Of a stretch of 64,000 nt of DNA, positions 8,461-20,305 are shown piece by piece. A program made the translations under genes and the position numbers. Numbering within the stretch: the stretch's first letter is position 1; every line of letters starts with the position of its first letter. Source of the DNA: an uncultured Tessaracoccus sp. (GTDB taxonomy: Bacteria; Actinomycetota; Actinomycetes; Propionibacteriales; Propionibacteriaceae); NCBI RefSeq assembly GCF_943914565.1, contig NZ_CALUCN010000010.1, positions 1 to 64,000 of the forward strand. The letters run 5' to 3'. Below the pieces are notes generated by a model that saw only the letters and a program-made list of their open reading frames with translations, had not been told where the DNA came from and made no database searches.

Positions 8461-9695
8461 GCGGCCGCCTGCCTCAGCACGACGAGGTTCCACACCCGCT
8501 CGACCGCGGCGCCGGGGCCGTACTGCTCGACCGCCCAGCCGTGCTGGCGCAGGAGCCGCACGGCGTCGGCGTGCTCGGGGGCGCGCACGCGCCAGGCCTC
8601 GGGGTCGAGCACGAGCGCGCACGGTTTGCTCAGCCGGCGACTCATCGCGGTGAGCGTGTTCACGTCGGCGACGGCGAGGACGCCGCCGAAGAACGCGAGT
8701 CGGCCGGTGGCGTCGAGGGACTCGGACTCCCCGAAGATCGCGGCGAGATCGGTCTCGTCGGACGGACCCACCTCGGTGAGGGCGTCGACGAGCGCCACGC
8801 GCTGCGCGGGGCCGCGGAGCTGGCGGGGCTCGAAGATGGTGCCGGAGCCGCCGGCGATCACGATGCGGTGCCGGGTGTCGGCGAGCCGCACCGCGAGGCT
8901 CGCGGCCGCAGAGATCGACCACTCGAGGCTCGAGTCGGGCCCGGTGCCGGTGTGGTGGTCGCGGCGGAGGTCGACGACGAGCAGTGCCGACGGGTCCCAG
9001 GGATGTTCCTCCATGCGCACCATGAGTTCGTCCTGCTTCGCGGTCATGCGCCAGTGCACGCGGCGGATGTCGTCGCCGTGGCGGTGCTCGCGCACGAGCA
9101 CGTCGTCCTGCCCCGCCTGGCCGGAGCGCTGCGGAGAGGCCTCGCCGGTGGCGCCGACGCCCAGGCCCTGCCCGACCTCGGCGAGCGGCCGGATCTGCGG
9201 TGTGACGCGCAGGAGCGTGTCGTCGCCCACGGGCCGGACGGAGGCGATCGCGAGGCCGAGCGGGTCCCCGGCGTGGGCCGTGAGGGGTCCGACGAGGAAG
9301 CGGCCGCGCTGCCGGGTGCTGATCCGGTACCGCACCGCCTGCTCCCAACGCCCGAACGCCCGCGCGACGACGAACTCGGCCCCGCCGCCCAGCGAGTCCG
9401 GGGCGGCGTCGCGCAGCTGGAGCGTCGTCGCCGCGACGGGGTTGACGTTGCGCAGGCGGATCACGGCCTGGGTGTCGTCCCCGACGGCGACCTGCGGTGG
9501 CGTGAGCTCGCGCTCGAAGCGCAGGGTGGGGCGCAGGGCGAGCACGGCGACGAGTGCGAGCAGCGGCAGCGCGCAGAGGAAGAGTCCGGCCCACATGAGG
9601 TCGGGCTCGCCGATCGCGGCGGCCGCGACGGTCAGCACGAGTCCGGCCAGCAGCAGGAGCGTGCCGCGCAGTGTCGGTCTGGCACCTCGCAGCAA
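8457..9695 (-). CDS. DUF58 domain-containing protein
   Basis: A 412-residue protein with two N-terminal membrane segments (about residues 11-50), a beta-rich region, and the DUF58 core around R-E-H-R-H-G-D-D-I-R-R-V-H-W-R, followed by a von Willebrand-A-like fold with V-V-D-L-R-R-D. The best start is TTG at 9695, two bases after the moxR stop; no better start gives the first membrane helix. MoxR/DUF58/transglutaminase triplets are common; MoxR ATPases are thought to act as chaperones for the vWA-like partner. Confidence 0.87.
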   Translation of the reverse strand: MLRGARPTLRGTLLLLAGLVLTVAAAAIGEPDLMWAGLFLCALPLLALVAVLALRPTLRFERELTPPQVAVGDDTQAVIRLRNVNPVAATTLQLRDAAPDSLGGGAEFVVARAFGRWEQAVRYRISTRQRGRFLVGPLTAHAGDPLGLAIASVRPVGDDTLLRVTPQIRPLAEVGQGLGVGATGEASPQRSGQAGQDDVLVREHRHGDDIRRVHWRMTAKQDELMVRMEEHPWDPSALLVVDLRRDHHTGTGPDSSLEWSISAAASLAVRLADTRHRIVIAGGSGTIFEPRQLRGPAQRVALVDALTEVGPSDETDLAAIFGESESLDATGRLAFFGGVLAVADVNTLTAMSRRLSKPCALVLDPEAWRVRAPEHADAVRLLRQHGWAVEQYGPGAAVERVWNLVVLRQAAA

Positions 9696-9697
9696 GG

Positions 9698-10654
<957 letters not shown>

Positions 10655-10754
10655 GGGCGATCCGTCTCCTGACGATTGGGGCGATGTCCGGGACCAATGT
10701 AGTCGGCCATCCGGCCGGACCGGAACCACGACCTGGTGGAGGAACACGCCGCGA

Positions 10755-10810
10755 ATGGGGGAGAGGTGGAGGGAAGTGGGGTAAAGTGGGGGCAAGTGGA
10801 GCGCAGTGGG
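10755..10810 (+). promoter_or_regulatory. MraZ operator: six repeats at 10-bp spacing
   Basis: The core (A/G)(A/G)TGG(G/A) recurs exactly every 10 bp at 10755, 10765, 10775, 10785, 10795 and 10805. MraZ is known to bind TGGG-type direct repeats spaced 5 bp apart in its own promoter, usually three or four copies. A possible -10 box, TAAAGT (10782-10787), lies inside the array, so MraZ binding would block RNA polymerase. No convincing -35 is visible. Confidence 0.75.
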
Positions 10811-10836
10811 CGTGCAAAGGAGGAAGGAGGTGCCTC

Positions 10837-11265
10837 GTGTTCCTCGGGACCTACACGCCGAAACTCGACGACAAGGGGCGCCTCATCCTGCCCGCGAAGT
10901 TCCGCGACGCGTTCGCCGAAGGGTTGGTCGTCACCCGGACGCAGGAACGCGCGTTGGCCGTCTACACCACGGCGGCCTTCGAACAACTGATGGAACCCGT
11001 GGCCTCGGCGCCCACCACGGTGAAGCAGGTGCGTGACTACCAGCGCATGCTCGCCGCCGGTGCCAGCTTCGAGGTCCCTGACAAGCAGGGCCGCATCACG
11101 ATTCCGCCGATCCTGCGCCGCTACGCCGGCCTGGACCGGGACGTCGTCGTGATCGGTGCCGGTACCCGGGCGGAGATCTGGGACGCCGGCACCTGGGCCA
11201 CGTACTCGGAGGCCAGCGAGGCCGGCTTCTCCGAGCTCGACGAGGAATTCATGCCCACACCGTGA
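10837..11265 (+). CDS. mraZ: Transcriptional regulator MraZ
   Basis: A 142-residue MraZ with two SpoVT/AbrB-like halves: F-L-G-T-Y-T-P-K-L-D-D-K-G-R at the start, and the second copy F-E-V-P-D-K-Q-G-R-I-T-I-P from about residue 78. The GTG at 10837 follows a strong AAGGAGG and gives the family N-terminus. MraZ forms a ring-shaped DNA-binding oligomer and represses the dcw operon in E. coli; its six-repeat operator lies just upstream. It is the first gene of the dcw cluster. The rsmH gene follows after an unusual 128-nt spacer. Confidence 0.95.
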   Translation: MFLGTYTPKLDDKGRLILPAKFRDAFAEGLVVTRTQERALAVYTTAAFEQLMEPVASAPTTVKQVRDYQRMLAAGASFEVPDKQGRITIPPILRRYAGLDRDVVVIGAGTRAEIWDAGTWATYSEASEAGFSELDEEFMPTP

Positions 11266-11352
11266 CCTGCGGTGCGGTGCCCGGCCGGAGCCGCCCTGAC
11301 CCACTTCCCCGGGGCCAGGTCGACACCGGACGGGGATCGGACCGCAGGTCAC
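11262..11352. repeat. 12-bp perfect inverted repeat bracketing the mraZ-rsmH spacer
   Basis: GTGACCTGCGGT (11262-11273, containing the mraZ stop) and ACCGCAGGTCAC (11341-11352) are exact reverse complements separated by 67 nt. They could form a long-range hairpin in the mRNA about 40 nt before the rsmH start. No T-run follows, so it is not an ordinary terminator. Confidence 0.6.
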
Positions 11353-11393
11353 CCACCGACCACCACCGAGACGCCCGGGAAGGAGGGCTCCAG

Positions 11394-12335
11394 ATGACAG
11401 ACGTCCACGTGCCGGTCATGCTGTCGCGCGTCGTCGAGGCGCTCTCCGCCTCCCTCCACCACGCCGGCGCGGTCCACGTCGACGGCACCCTCGGCCTCGG
11501 CGGGCACGCCGCGGCCGTCCTCGAGGCCAACCCGGGCGCGCACCTCGTCGGCATCGACCGCGACCCCGACGCGCTCGCGATCGCCCGCGATCGCCTCGCC
11601 CGGTTCGCCGACCGCACGACCGTCGTCCGCGCCGTCCACGACGAGCTGCCCGACGTGCTCGACCGCCTGGGCATCGAGCGCGTCGAGACGATCCTGCTCG
11701 ACCTCGGGCTGTCGTCGCTGCAGATTGACCGCGCCGACCGCGGCTTCGCCTACCGCGTCGACGCACCGCTCGACATGCGCATGGACCCCACGACCGGGCC
11801 GAGCGCCGCCGACGTCGTGAACACCTACGACGAGGGCCGGCTCGCACGGATCCTCGCCCGCTACGGCGAGGAGCGGTTCGCGACGCGCATCGCCCGGGCC
11901 ATCGTCGCCGCACGCCCGTTCGACACCTCGGCCCGCCTGGTCGAGACCATCGCCGGCGCCATCCCGACGGCGGCGCGCCACACCGGAGGACACCCGGCCA
12001 AGCGCACCTTCCAGGCGCTGCGCATCGAGGTCAACCGCGAGCTCGAGACCCTCGAACGGGTGCTGCCCGCGGCGCTCGACGCGCTCGCCGTCGGCGGGCA
12101 GCTCGCGGTGCTCAGCTACCACTCGCTCGAGGACCGGCTCGTGAAGCGCGCGTTCGCCGACGCCGCGAGCGACCACGCACCGAGGCACCTGCCCGTGGTG
12201 CCCGAGCACCTCAAGGCGCGCTTCGAGCTGGTCACGAAGGGCGCCGAACGCCCGGGCGCCGACGAGGTCGCCCACAACCCCCGCGCCGCCTCCGCGAGGC
12301 TGCGCATCGCACGACGAATCAGGGAGCAGTCATGA
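11394..12335 (+). CDS. rsmH: 16S rRNA (cytosine1402-N4)-methyltransferase
   Basis: S-adenosylmethionine-dependent methyltransferase of 313 residues that modifies C1402 in 16S rRNA. Visible are H-V-P-V-M-L near the N-terminus, the SAM-binding D-G-T-L-G-L-G-G-H, D-L-G-L-S-S-L-Q-I-D, and the family signature K-R-T-F-Q-A-L-R-I-E-V-N-R-E-L. The ATG at 11394 follows AAGGAGGG; earlier in-frame codons lie in the repeat-bearing spacer. Its stop overlaps the ftsL start (ATGA). Confidence 0.95.
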   Translation: MTDVHVPVMLSRVVEALSASLHHAGAVHVDGTLGLGGHAAAVLEANPGAHLVGIDRDPDALAIARDRLARFADRTTVVRAVHDELPDVLDRLGIERVETILLDLGLSSLQIDRADRGFAYRVDAPLDMRMDPTTGPSAADVVNTYDEGRLARILARYGEERFATRIARAIVAARPFDTSARLVETIAGAIPTAARHTGGHPAKRTFQALRIEVNRELETLERVLPAALDALAVGGQLAVLSYHSLEDRLVKRAFADAASDHAPRHLPVVPEHLKARFELVTKGAERPGADEVAHNPRAASARLRIARRIREQS

Positions 12336-12919
12336 GTCGCACGAGGCCCACCCCGACGAACCCCGTGTCCACCCTCGGGTTCGTCCTCATCGTGCTCGCG
12401 GTGATCGCCGTCGGGCTCACCGGCGTGCTGGTGACCACGACGTCGATCGGCGCGCAGTCGAAGGAGCTCACCGAGCTGCGCGCGGAGGCCGACCGGCTCG
12501 AGTACGAGTCCGCCGCGCTCGGCTCGGAGATCGAGACGCGCGCCAGCACCTCGTCGCTCGCGCTCCGTGCCGCGGACCTCGGCATGGTGCCGAACCCGTA
12601 CCCCGCCTACGTGATGCTGGGCACGGGAGAGATCCTCGGCGAGCCGACGAAGGTCACCGGCCGCGAGTTCCCGCAGCTGCGCCGGCCACAGCCGAAGCCG
12701 TCGAACCCGAGCCCGAGCCCGAGCCCCGTCGTGACCCCGACGCCCGTGCCCCCGGCCCCCGACGCGAGCCCCACGCCCCGCTCGCCCGACGACGTCGTGG
12801 CCGCCGACCGGCCGGGTCAGGCCAGCACCCCGGCGCCGTCGGCGGCGCCCACCCCGTCCACCACCGCGGAGCCCACGCCCGCACCGAGCCAGACACCCAC
12901 GGAAGGAGCCCGAGGATGA
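12332..12919 (+). CDS. ftsL: FtsL-like division membrane protein
   Basis: A 195-residue single-pass protein between rsmH and ftsI, the place of ftsL. A short basic N-terminus is followed by one membrane helix (about 13-36), then a coiled-coil stretch (about 38-72) that in FtsL binds FtsB/FtsQ. From about residue 110 the protein turns into a long Pro/Ser/Thr/Ala tail with repeated P-S-P and P-T-P, well beyond the roughly 100 residues of a minimal FtsL. Sequence identity within this family is low, so the call rests on topology and position. Both ends overlap neighbours by ATGA. Confidence 0.75.
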   Translation: MSRTRPTPTNPVSTLGFVLIVLAVIAVGLTGVLVTTTSIGAQSKELTELRAEADRLEYESAALGSEIETRASTSSLALRAADLGMVPNPYPAYVMLGTGEILGEPTKVTGREFPQLRRPQPKPSNPSPSPSPVVTPTPVPPAPDASPTPRSPDDVVAADRPGQASTPAPSAAPTPSTTAEPTPAPSQTPTEGARG

Positions 12920-14850
12920 GCCCACGACGCAGGCCGACGCGCTCGTCGGAGCGCTCCGGCAGGCGTGCCGCGCGCACGTCGCGCCCCCGCGAACGCCGCG
13001 TCCGCACCACGCGCACCGTCCGGCTCGGACAGCCGACGGTGCGCCTGCGCGTCTTCCTCGTGGTCGTCGCGCTGCTGCTCGGCCTCGCCGGTGTGCGGGC
13101 GTTCCAGCTGCAGGCCCTCGACCCCGAGGCGTTCGCGGCCGAGGCCGCGGCGAAGATGCAGACCACCCGCGACGAGCCGGCCGCCCGCGGCACGATCACC
13201 GACCGCAACGGGGTCGTGCTCGCCGAGACCGAGCCGGGCTTCATGGTGTTCGTCGACCCGGACATGATCGTCACCAACGGCGCCGACAAGCGCTACCCGA
13301 TGAACGAGCAGAAGCAGGCCGAGGCCAAGGCCGCCCCGGGGGCCGTCGCCGACATCCTCGTGGCGCACCTGGGGGGCAAGAAGCAGGACTACCTCGAGAT
13401 CTTCAACCGCCGCAACGCCAAGACCGGCAAGCGGTCCCGCTACGAGGTCGTCGCCCGCAAGGTGCCTGCGCACACGTTCCAGCTCATCCTGGACGACATG
13501 CGCAAGGGCAAGGGCGGCGAGCAGGTCGGCGAGGACGGCGCGCGACGGTGGTACGGCGTGTTCGGGGAGTCGGACCCGATCCGCTCCTACCCCAACCGTG
13601 CCACCGGCGCCAACGTCGTGGGCTTCGTCAACGGCGAGGGCAAGGGCGCCGGCGGACTCGAGTACGCGCTCGAGGCCAAGCTGCGCGGCACCCCGGGCAA
13701 GACGACGTTCGACCGCTCGACGTACGGCCGCATCCCGCTGGGCACCAACATCATGGTGCCCGCGCAGGACGGACTGGACCACGAGCTCACGATCGACTCG
13801 GACCTGCAGTGGATGGCCGACCAGTTCCTGGCGCAGGGCATCCGCAGTGCCGGCGCGAAGTCGGGGACCGCGACGGTCATGAACGTCCAGACCGGCGAGA
13901 TCCTCGCGATGTCGGTGCTGCCCACCTACGACTCCTCGAACCCTGGCTCCGCGGACCCCGACGACCTCGGCAACCGCGGCGTCACCCAGGCGCTCGAACC
14001 GGGCTCGACGCAGAAGGTGCTCACGATGGCGGCCCTGGCCGACCAGGGGCTCGTCACGCCGGACACCAAGGTGCGCGTCCCCGGGCGGATCGCGTCGGGC
14101 TCCGGGTACGTCCGCGACTCGTTCGCGCACGACACGCTGCAGCTGACCGCGCGCGGCATCGTCGCCCAGTCGTCGAACGTCGGCACGATCCAGCTGGCCC
14201 GTCAGCTCGAGAAGGCGAAGCTGCACGACTACCTCGAGTCCTTCGGGCTGGGGCAGCGCACCGGACTCGGGCTCCCCGGCGAGTCCGCCGGCAGCCTGCC
14301 CGGCGCCGACATGGCCGACTACACCCGGGACCAGATCGCGTTCGGACAGGGCCTGTCGGCGACGAGCGTGCAGATGGCCGCGGCGATCGCGTCGGTCGTC
14401 AACGGCGGGGTGTACCACCAGCCGACGATCATCCGGCGCGCCACCGACGCCGAGGGCAAGGCGGTGGAGCTCGCGGAGCCGACCAGTCGTCGCGTGATCT
14501 CGGAGGAGGCCTCGCAGATGACGGTCGAGATGATGGAGGCCGTCACGATGGCCAAGCCCGACGAGCGCACGATCCCCGGCTACCGCACCGCCGGCAAGTC
14601 CGGCACGGCCCAGCGCTACGAGCCGAAGTGCAAGTGCTACCGCGGCTTCACGTCGTCCTACGTCGCGGTCGCCCCGGCGGAGGACCCGCAGCTGCTCGTC
14701 CAGGTCGTGATCGACCAGCCGACGAAGGGCAACCTCGGTAGTCAGCTGGCGTTGCCGGTGGTCAACCAGATCCTGCAGGTGGCCCTGCCGCGGTACAACG
14801 TGCTGCCGTCGACCACCGAGGCGCCCCGCAAACCGCTAACCTTTGGCTGA
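12916..14850 (+). CDS. ftsI: Penicillin-binding protein 3 (septal transpeptidase FtsI)
   Basis: Septal peptidoglycan transpeptidase (class B PBP), 644 residues. A long Arg-rich cytoplasmic start is followed by one membrane helix (about 45-62), a dimerisation domain, and the transpeptidase domain with S-T-Q-K (active Ser in E-P-G-S-T-Q-K), S-S-N, and K-S-G-T-A-Q. It partners FtsW. Its last codons contain the -10 box of a leaderless murE transcript (14837-14842), and the stop overlaps the murE start (TGATG). Confidence 0.95.
   Translation: MSPRRRPTRSSERSGRRAARTSRPRERRVRTTRTVRLGQPTVRLRVFLVVVALLLGLAGVRAFQLQALDPEAFAAEAAAKMQTTRDEPAARGTITDRNGVVLAETEPGFMVFVDPDMIVTNGADKRYPMNEQKQAEAKAAPGAVADILVAHLGGKKQDYLEIFNRRNAKTGKRSRYEVVARKVPAHTFQLILDDMRKGKGGEQVGEDGARRWYGVFGESDPIRSYPNRATGANVVGFVNGEGKGAGGLEYALEAKLRGTPGKTTFDRSTYGRIPLGTNIMVPAQDGLDHELTIDSDLQWMADQFLAQGIRSAGAKSGTATVMNVQTGEILAMSVLPTYDSSNPGSADPDDLGNRGVTQALEPGSTQKVLTMAALADQGLVTPDTKVRVPGRIASGSGYVRDSFAHDTLQLTARGIVAQSSNVGTIQLARQLEKAKLHDYLESFGLGQRTGLGLPGESAGSLPGADMADYTRDQIAFGQGLSATSVQMAAAIASVVNGGVYHQPTIIRRATDAEGKAVELAEPTSRRVISEEASQMTVEMMEAVTMAKPDERTIPGYRTAGKSGTAQRYEPKCKCYRGFTSSYVAVAPAEDPQLLVQVVIDQPTKGNLGSQLALPVVNQILQVALPRYNVLPSTTEAPRKPLTFG
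14837..14842 (+). promoter_or_regulatory. -10 box TAACCT for a leaderless murE mRNA
   Basis: TAACCT lies at the end of ftsI, with exactly 7 nt before the murE ATG at 14850, so transcription would begin at the start codon. The murE start has no ribosome-binding site, which supports an internal leaderless promoter. No clear -35 is seen. Confidence 0.5.
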
Positions 14851-16349
14851 TGCACGCCTCCAGTTCGAGCCATCCGGCCGCGGTGGGTCTCCGGCAGCTC
14901 CTGCCGGAGGCTGCCGCGAACCCGGAGATCCTGGGTGTCACCCTCGACTCGCGGTCCGTCCGCCCCGGGTGGCTGTACGCCGCGTTGCGCGGCGCCAACG
15001 TCCACGGGGCCCGGTTCGCCCGGGCCGCCGTCGACGCGGGCGCGGCCGCGGTCCTCACCGACGCCGAGGGCGCCGGGATCGCGGGGGACCTCCCCGTCCC
15101 CGTGTGCGTGGTCGACGATCCCCGGCGTCGCCTGGCCGACGTCGCGGCGGAGTTCCACGGCCGCCCGACCGACCACATGCTGACCTTCGGCGTCACCGGC
15201 ACCAACGGCAAGACCACGACGGTCATGCTGCTCGCCCAGGCGCTGGGCGCGCTCGGCCGCACGGTCGGCACGGTGGGCACGCTCGGCGCGCGCCTCGGGG
15301 AGCGCACGCTCGAGTCCCGACGCTCGACGGTGACCACGCCCGAGGCGACCGACCTGCAGGAGCAGCTCGCCCAGTTGCGCGGGCTCGGCGCCGACGCGGT
15401 CGCGCTCGAGGTCTCGTCGCACGCGCTGGCGCTGCACCGGGTGGGCGGGATCCACTTCGACGTCGTCGGCTTCGTGAACCTGGGCCACGACCACCTCGAC
15501 TTCCACAAGACCCTCGAGGACTACTTCGCCGCGAAGCGCCGGCTGTTCGAGCCGGGGCGCGCCGAGACAGCCGTGATCTGGACCGACGACGAGCACGGCG
15601 CGGTCATCGCGCAGCAGGTCCGTGACCAGGGCTCGCCGCGGCTCGTCACCGTCGGCACGCACGACGCCGACTACGTGCTGGGCGACATCCGCGCCGACGG
15701 GCGCCTGGGCGGGCGCGCCACCCTCACCCGCGACGGGGTCTCCCACGGGATCACGCTCGCGCTGCCCGGCCGGCACAACATGCAGGACGCGGCGATCGCC
15801 GTCGCGATGCTCGAGGCGGCGGGCGTGCCGGCGGAGGACGCCGTCGCGGGCCTGGCCAGTGCCCAGGTGCCCGGCCGCATGCAACGCGCGGTCGTCGACG
15901 ACGACGCCCCGCTCGTGATCGTCGACTTCGCCCACACCCCCCAGGCCGTGCGCGGTGCCGTGGAGGAACTCGCGGCACTCGGGCCCGTCACGACGGTGCT
16001 CGGCTGCGGCGGCGACCGCGATCCGGTGAAGCGCCCCTTCATGGGGGAGGCCGCCGCGAGCGGCAGCAGACTCGTCGTCGTCACCGATGACAACCCCCGC
16101 ACCGAGGACCCGGACGCGATCCGCGCGGCGACGCTCGAGGGCGCCCGCGGCCACGGCGTCGAGGTCCGGGAGGTGCCCGGCAGGGCCGCGGCGATCGAGT
16201 ACGCGATCGCCCACACACCCGTGGACGGTGTCGTGGCCATCCTCGGCAAGGGTCACGAGCAGGGGCAGATCTTGGCCGACCGCGTCGTTCCGTTCGATGA
16301 TGTGGTGGTTGCGCGCGACGCGTGGTCGCGCCTGCAGGGAAGGAACTGA
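14850..16349 (+). CDS. murE: UDP-N-acetylmuramoyl-tripeptide synthetase MurE
   Basis: Cytoplasmic Mur ligase of 499 residues adding the third stem-peptide residue. The ATP site reads G-V-T-G-T-N-G-K-T-T-T. The substrate loop has D-D-N-P-R, the diaminopimelate-type signature, so a DAP isomer is predicted rather than lysine; the motif does not tell meso- from LL-DAP, the latter being typical of Propionibacteriaceae. The ATG at 14850 overlaps the ftsI stop and also follows an internal -10 box. Confidence 0.95.
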   Translation: MHASSSSHPAAVGLRQLLPEAAANPEILGVTLDSRSVRPGWLYAALRGANVHGARFARAAVDAGAAAVLTDAEGAGIAGDLPVPVCVVDDPRRRLADVAAEFHGRPTDHMLTFGVTGTNGKTTTVMLLAQALGALGRTVGTVGTLGARLGERTLESRRSTVTTPEATDLQEQLAQLRGLGADAVALEVSSHALALHRVGGIHFDVVGFVNLGHDHLDFHKTLEDYFAAKRRLFEPGRAETAVIWTDDEHGAVIAQQVRDQGSPRLVTVGTHDADYVLGDIRADGRLGGRATLTRDGVSHGITLALPGRHNMQDAAIAVAMLEAAGVPAEDAVAGLASAQVPGRMQRAVVDDDAPLVIVDFAHTPQAVRGAVEELAALGPVTTVLGCGGDRDPVKRPFMGEAAASGSRLVVVTDDNPRTEDPDAIRAATLEGARGHGVEVREVPGRAAAIEYAIAHTPVDGVVAILGKGHEQGQILADRVVPFDDVVVARDAWSRLQGRN

Positions 16350-17770
16350 TGAAGCAGCGTCCGTTGTCCGAGCTCGTCGAGCTCATGCTGCCAGCCACCG
16401 TGGAGGTGTTTGGGGACGACTGTCTGGTCGGCCCGGACGTCGTCACGGACAACCGTGACGTGACCCCGGGCGCGATGTTCGTCGCGATCCCGGGCAACCG
16501 CGTCGACGGGCACGCGTTCGCCGTCGCAGCCGCCGAGGCCGGGGCGAGCGCCGTCGTCGGCATGACCGTCACCGACGCGCCGGTGCCGCACCTGCTGGGT
16601 GAGGATTCGGTGCAGACGCTCAGCTGGATCGCCCGCGCCGTGGTGAAGGACGCGCGCGCCCACGGGCTCACGTCGATCGGCATCACCGGTTCGTCGGGCA
16701 AGACCTCGACGAAGGACCTCATCGCGCAGCTGCTGGAGCGGGTGGGCCCGACGGTGGCCCCCGTCGGCAGCATGAACAACGAGATCGGCGTGCCCGTCAC
16801 GGCCTGCCGCGTCGACGCAGACACCCGGTTCCTCGTCAGCGAGATGGGCGCGCGCGGCATCGGGCACATCTCGTGGCTGACGTCGCTCGTGCCGCTCGAC
16901 GTCGCGGTGGTGCTGAACATCGGGCGCGCCCACGTCGGCGAGTTCGGAGGTCTGGAGGCCACCGTGCAGGCGAAGGGCGAACTCGTCGAGGACTTGGCCG
17001 AGGACGGCTGGGCCGTGCTGAACGCCGACGACGCCAACGTCGCGGGCATGGCGTCGCGGACGAAGGCCCGCATCGCGTGGACCGGCACCGGCGACCTCCC
17101 CGAGGGCGCCCTGCAGGTGCGCGCGAGCGATGTCACCGTCGACGCCATCAGCCGCGCGCGGTTCACCCTCGAGGTGACCGACGAGCGCGGCACCACGCGT
17201 GCACCGGTCGCCCTCGCGGTGATCGGCCGGCACCAGGTGGGCAACGCGCTCGCCGCGGCCGCCGTCGGCGTCATCGCCGGCATGGACGTCGCGGACGTCG
17301 CCACCGCGCTCAGCGAGGCGGTCGCCCGCTCCAGCTGGCGCATGGCCCTCACGACGCTGCCCGACGACGCGATGCTCGTCAACGACGCCTACAACGCCAA
17401 CCCCGAGTCGATGGAGGCGGCGCTGCGCACCGTGGCGGAGATGGCTGCGGCCAACCGCGAACGGCACCCCTCTGCGGTCGTGCGGGCGGTGATCGGCGAC
17501 ATGCTGGAGCTGGGCGCCAGTGCTCACGAGGAGCACGTCGCGGTGGGCAGGCTCTGTGCCGACCTCGGCGTCGCCCAGGTGGTCGCCGTCGGTGAGTTCG
17601 CCGACGCGGTGGTCGAGGGCGCGCGCGAGAACGTCGCCCACGTCGCGGCCGCCGCGCGCGACGACGTGCTCGACCTGCTCGACATCGCCCCCGGGGACGT
17701 CGTCCTGGTCAAGGGATCCCGCGGCGTCGGGCTCGAGGCCGTGGCAGCCGCACTGGAGGAGGCACGGTGA
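16349..17770 (+). CDS. murF: UDP-N-acetylmuramoyl-tripeptide:D-Ala-D-Ala ligase MurF
   Basis: Last cytoplasmic Mur ligase, attaching D-Ala-D-Ala; 473 residues. The P-loop is G-I-T-G-S-S-G-K-T-S-T-K, the MurF version; N-D-A-Y-N-A-N-P-E-S-M is a second family signature. The ATG at 16349 (TGATG overlap with murE, GGAAGGAAC upstream) is chosen over a codon 27 nt earlier that lies inside murE. The stop overlaps the mraY start (GTGA). Confidence 0.95.
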   Translation: MKQRPLSELVELMLPATVEVFGDDCLVGPDVVTDNRDVTPGAMFVAIPGNRVDGHAFAVAAAEAGASAVVGMTVTDAPVPHLLGEDSVQTLSWIARAVVKDARAHGLTSIGITGSSGKTSTKDLIAQLLERVGPTVAPVGSMNNEIGVPVTACRVDADTRFLVSEMGARGIGHISWLTSLVPLDVAVVLNIGRAHVGEFGGLEATVQAKGELVEDLAEDGWAVLNADDANVAGMASRTKARIAWTGTGDLPEGALQVRASDVTVDAISRARFTLEVTDERGTTRAPVALAVIGRHQVGNALAAAAVGVIAGMDVADVATALSEAVARSSWRMALTTLPDDAMLVNDAYNANPESMEAALRTVAEMAAANRERHPSAVVRAVIGDMLELGASAHEEHVAVGRLCADLGVAQVVAVGEFADAVVEGARENVAHVAAAARDDVLDLLDIAPGDVVLVKGSRGVGLEAVAAALEEAR

Positions 17771-18833
17771 TCAACATTCTCCTGGCGGCGGGCCTGTCAC
17801 TCGTCTTCACGCTCGCCGGCACTCCGCTGCTCATCCGCTACCTGATCGCGAAGAAGTACGGCCAGTTCATCCGCGAGGACGGCCCGGACTCGCACCAGGT
17901 CAAGCGCGGCACCCCGACGATGGGCGGGCTCGTCATCGTCGCCGCCGTGGTCTTCGGCTACGTCGTGAGCCACCTCGTGCTGTGGAACCCACCGACGTTG
18001 TCGGGCGTCCTGCTGCTCGCGCTCACCGTCGCGATGGGCGGGCTGGGGTTCCTCGACGACTGGTCCAAGATCGCCCGCGAACGCAGCCTGGGGCTCACCG
18101 CCCGCGCCAAGCTCATCGGGCAGTTCCTGATCGGTGGGCTGTTCGGCATCGCGGTGCTGAACTTCCCGAGCGACCGCGGCGCGACGCCGGGCTCGAACGC
18201 CGTGTCGTTGCTGCGTGACCTCACCTGGCTCGTGCTGCCGACCGTCGTCGCGGTGATCTTCATCGCGTTCCTCGTCTCCGCCTGGTCCAACGCGGCCAAC
18301 CTCACCGACGGGCTCGACGGCCTCCTCTCCGGCACCGCGACGGTGATCTTCGTGACCTACACGCTCATCACCATCTGGCAGTTCAACCAGTGGTGCGGCC
18401 GCACGTCGACCGCCGGCCCGCGCTGCTACTTCGTGCGCGACCCCTACGACCTCGCCGTCGTCTCGATCGCGCTCGCCGCCGCGTGCTTCGGCTTCCTGTG
18501 GTGGAACGCCAAGCCCGCGAAGATCTTCATGGGCGACACCGGCTCGATGGCCATCGGCGCCGCGCTCGCCGGCCTGTCGGTGCTCACCCGCACCGAGCTG
18601 CTCGCTGTCATCATCGGCGCGCTGTGGGTCGTCGAGGCGGGCTCGGTCTCGCTGCAGGTGGCCTACTTCAAGTCCACGAAGGGCAAGCGTCTGTTCAAGA
18701 TGACCCCGATCCACCACCACTTCGAGCTGAAGGGGTGGCCGGAGGTCAACGTCGTGATCCGCTTCTGGATCATCTGTGGGCTGTTCGTCGCGCTCGGCGT
18801 CGGCCTCTTCTACGCGGAATGGTTGGTGGGACA

Positions 18834-18837
<4 letters not shown>
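17767..18837 (+). CDS. mraY: Phospho-N-acetylmuramoyl-pentapeptide-transferase MraY
   Basis: Integral membrane enzyme that transfers phospho-MurNAc-pentapeptide to undecaprenyl phosphate, giving lipid I; 356 residues with about ten membrane segments. Diagnostic motifs: F-L-D-D-W-S-K, N-A-A-N-L-T-D-G-L-D-G-L, F-M-G-D-T-G-S and the His-rich P-I-H-H-H-F-E loop. The GTG at 17767 overlaps the murF stop, and the end overlaps murD the same way. Confidence 0.96.
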
Positions 18838-20285
<1,448 letters not shown>

Positions 20286-20305
20286 GCACGAGGAAGGGGT
20301 TGGAC

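Noticed and set aside
6319..9594. One 1,091-residue fusion of DUF58 and transglutaminase
   Set aside because: The upstream part of that frame is out of frame with the DUF58 coding sequence; two genes joined by an ATGA overlap explain it fully.
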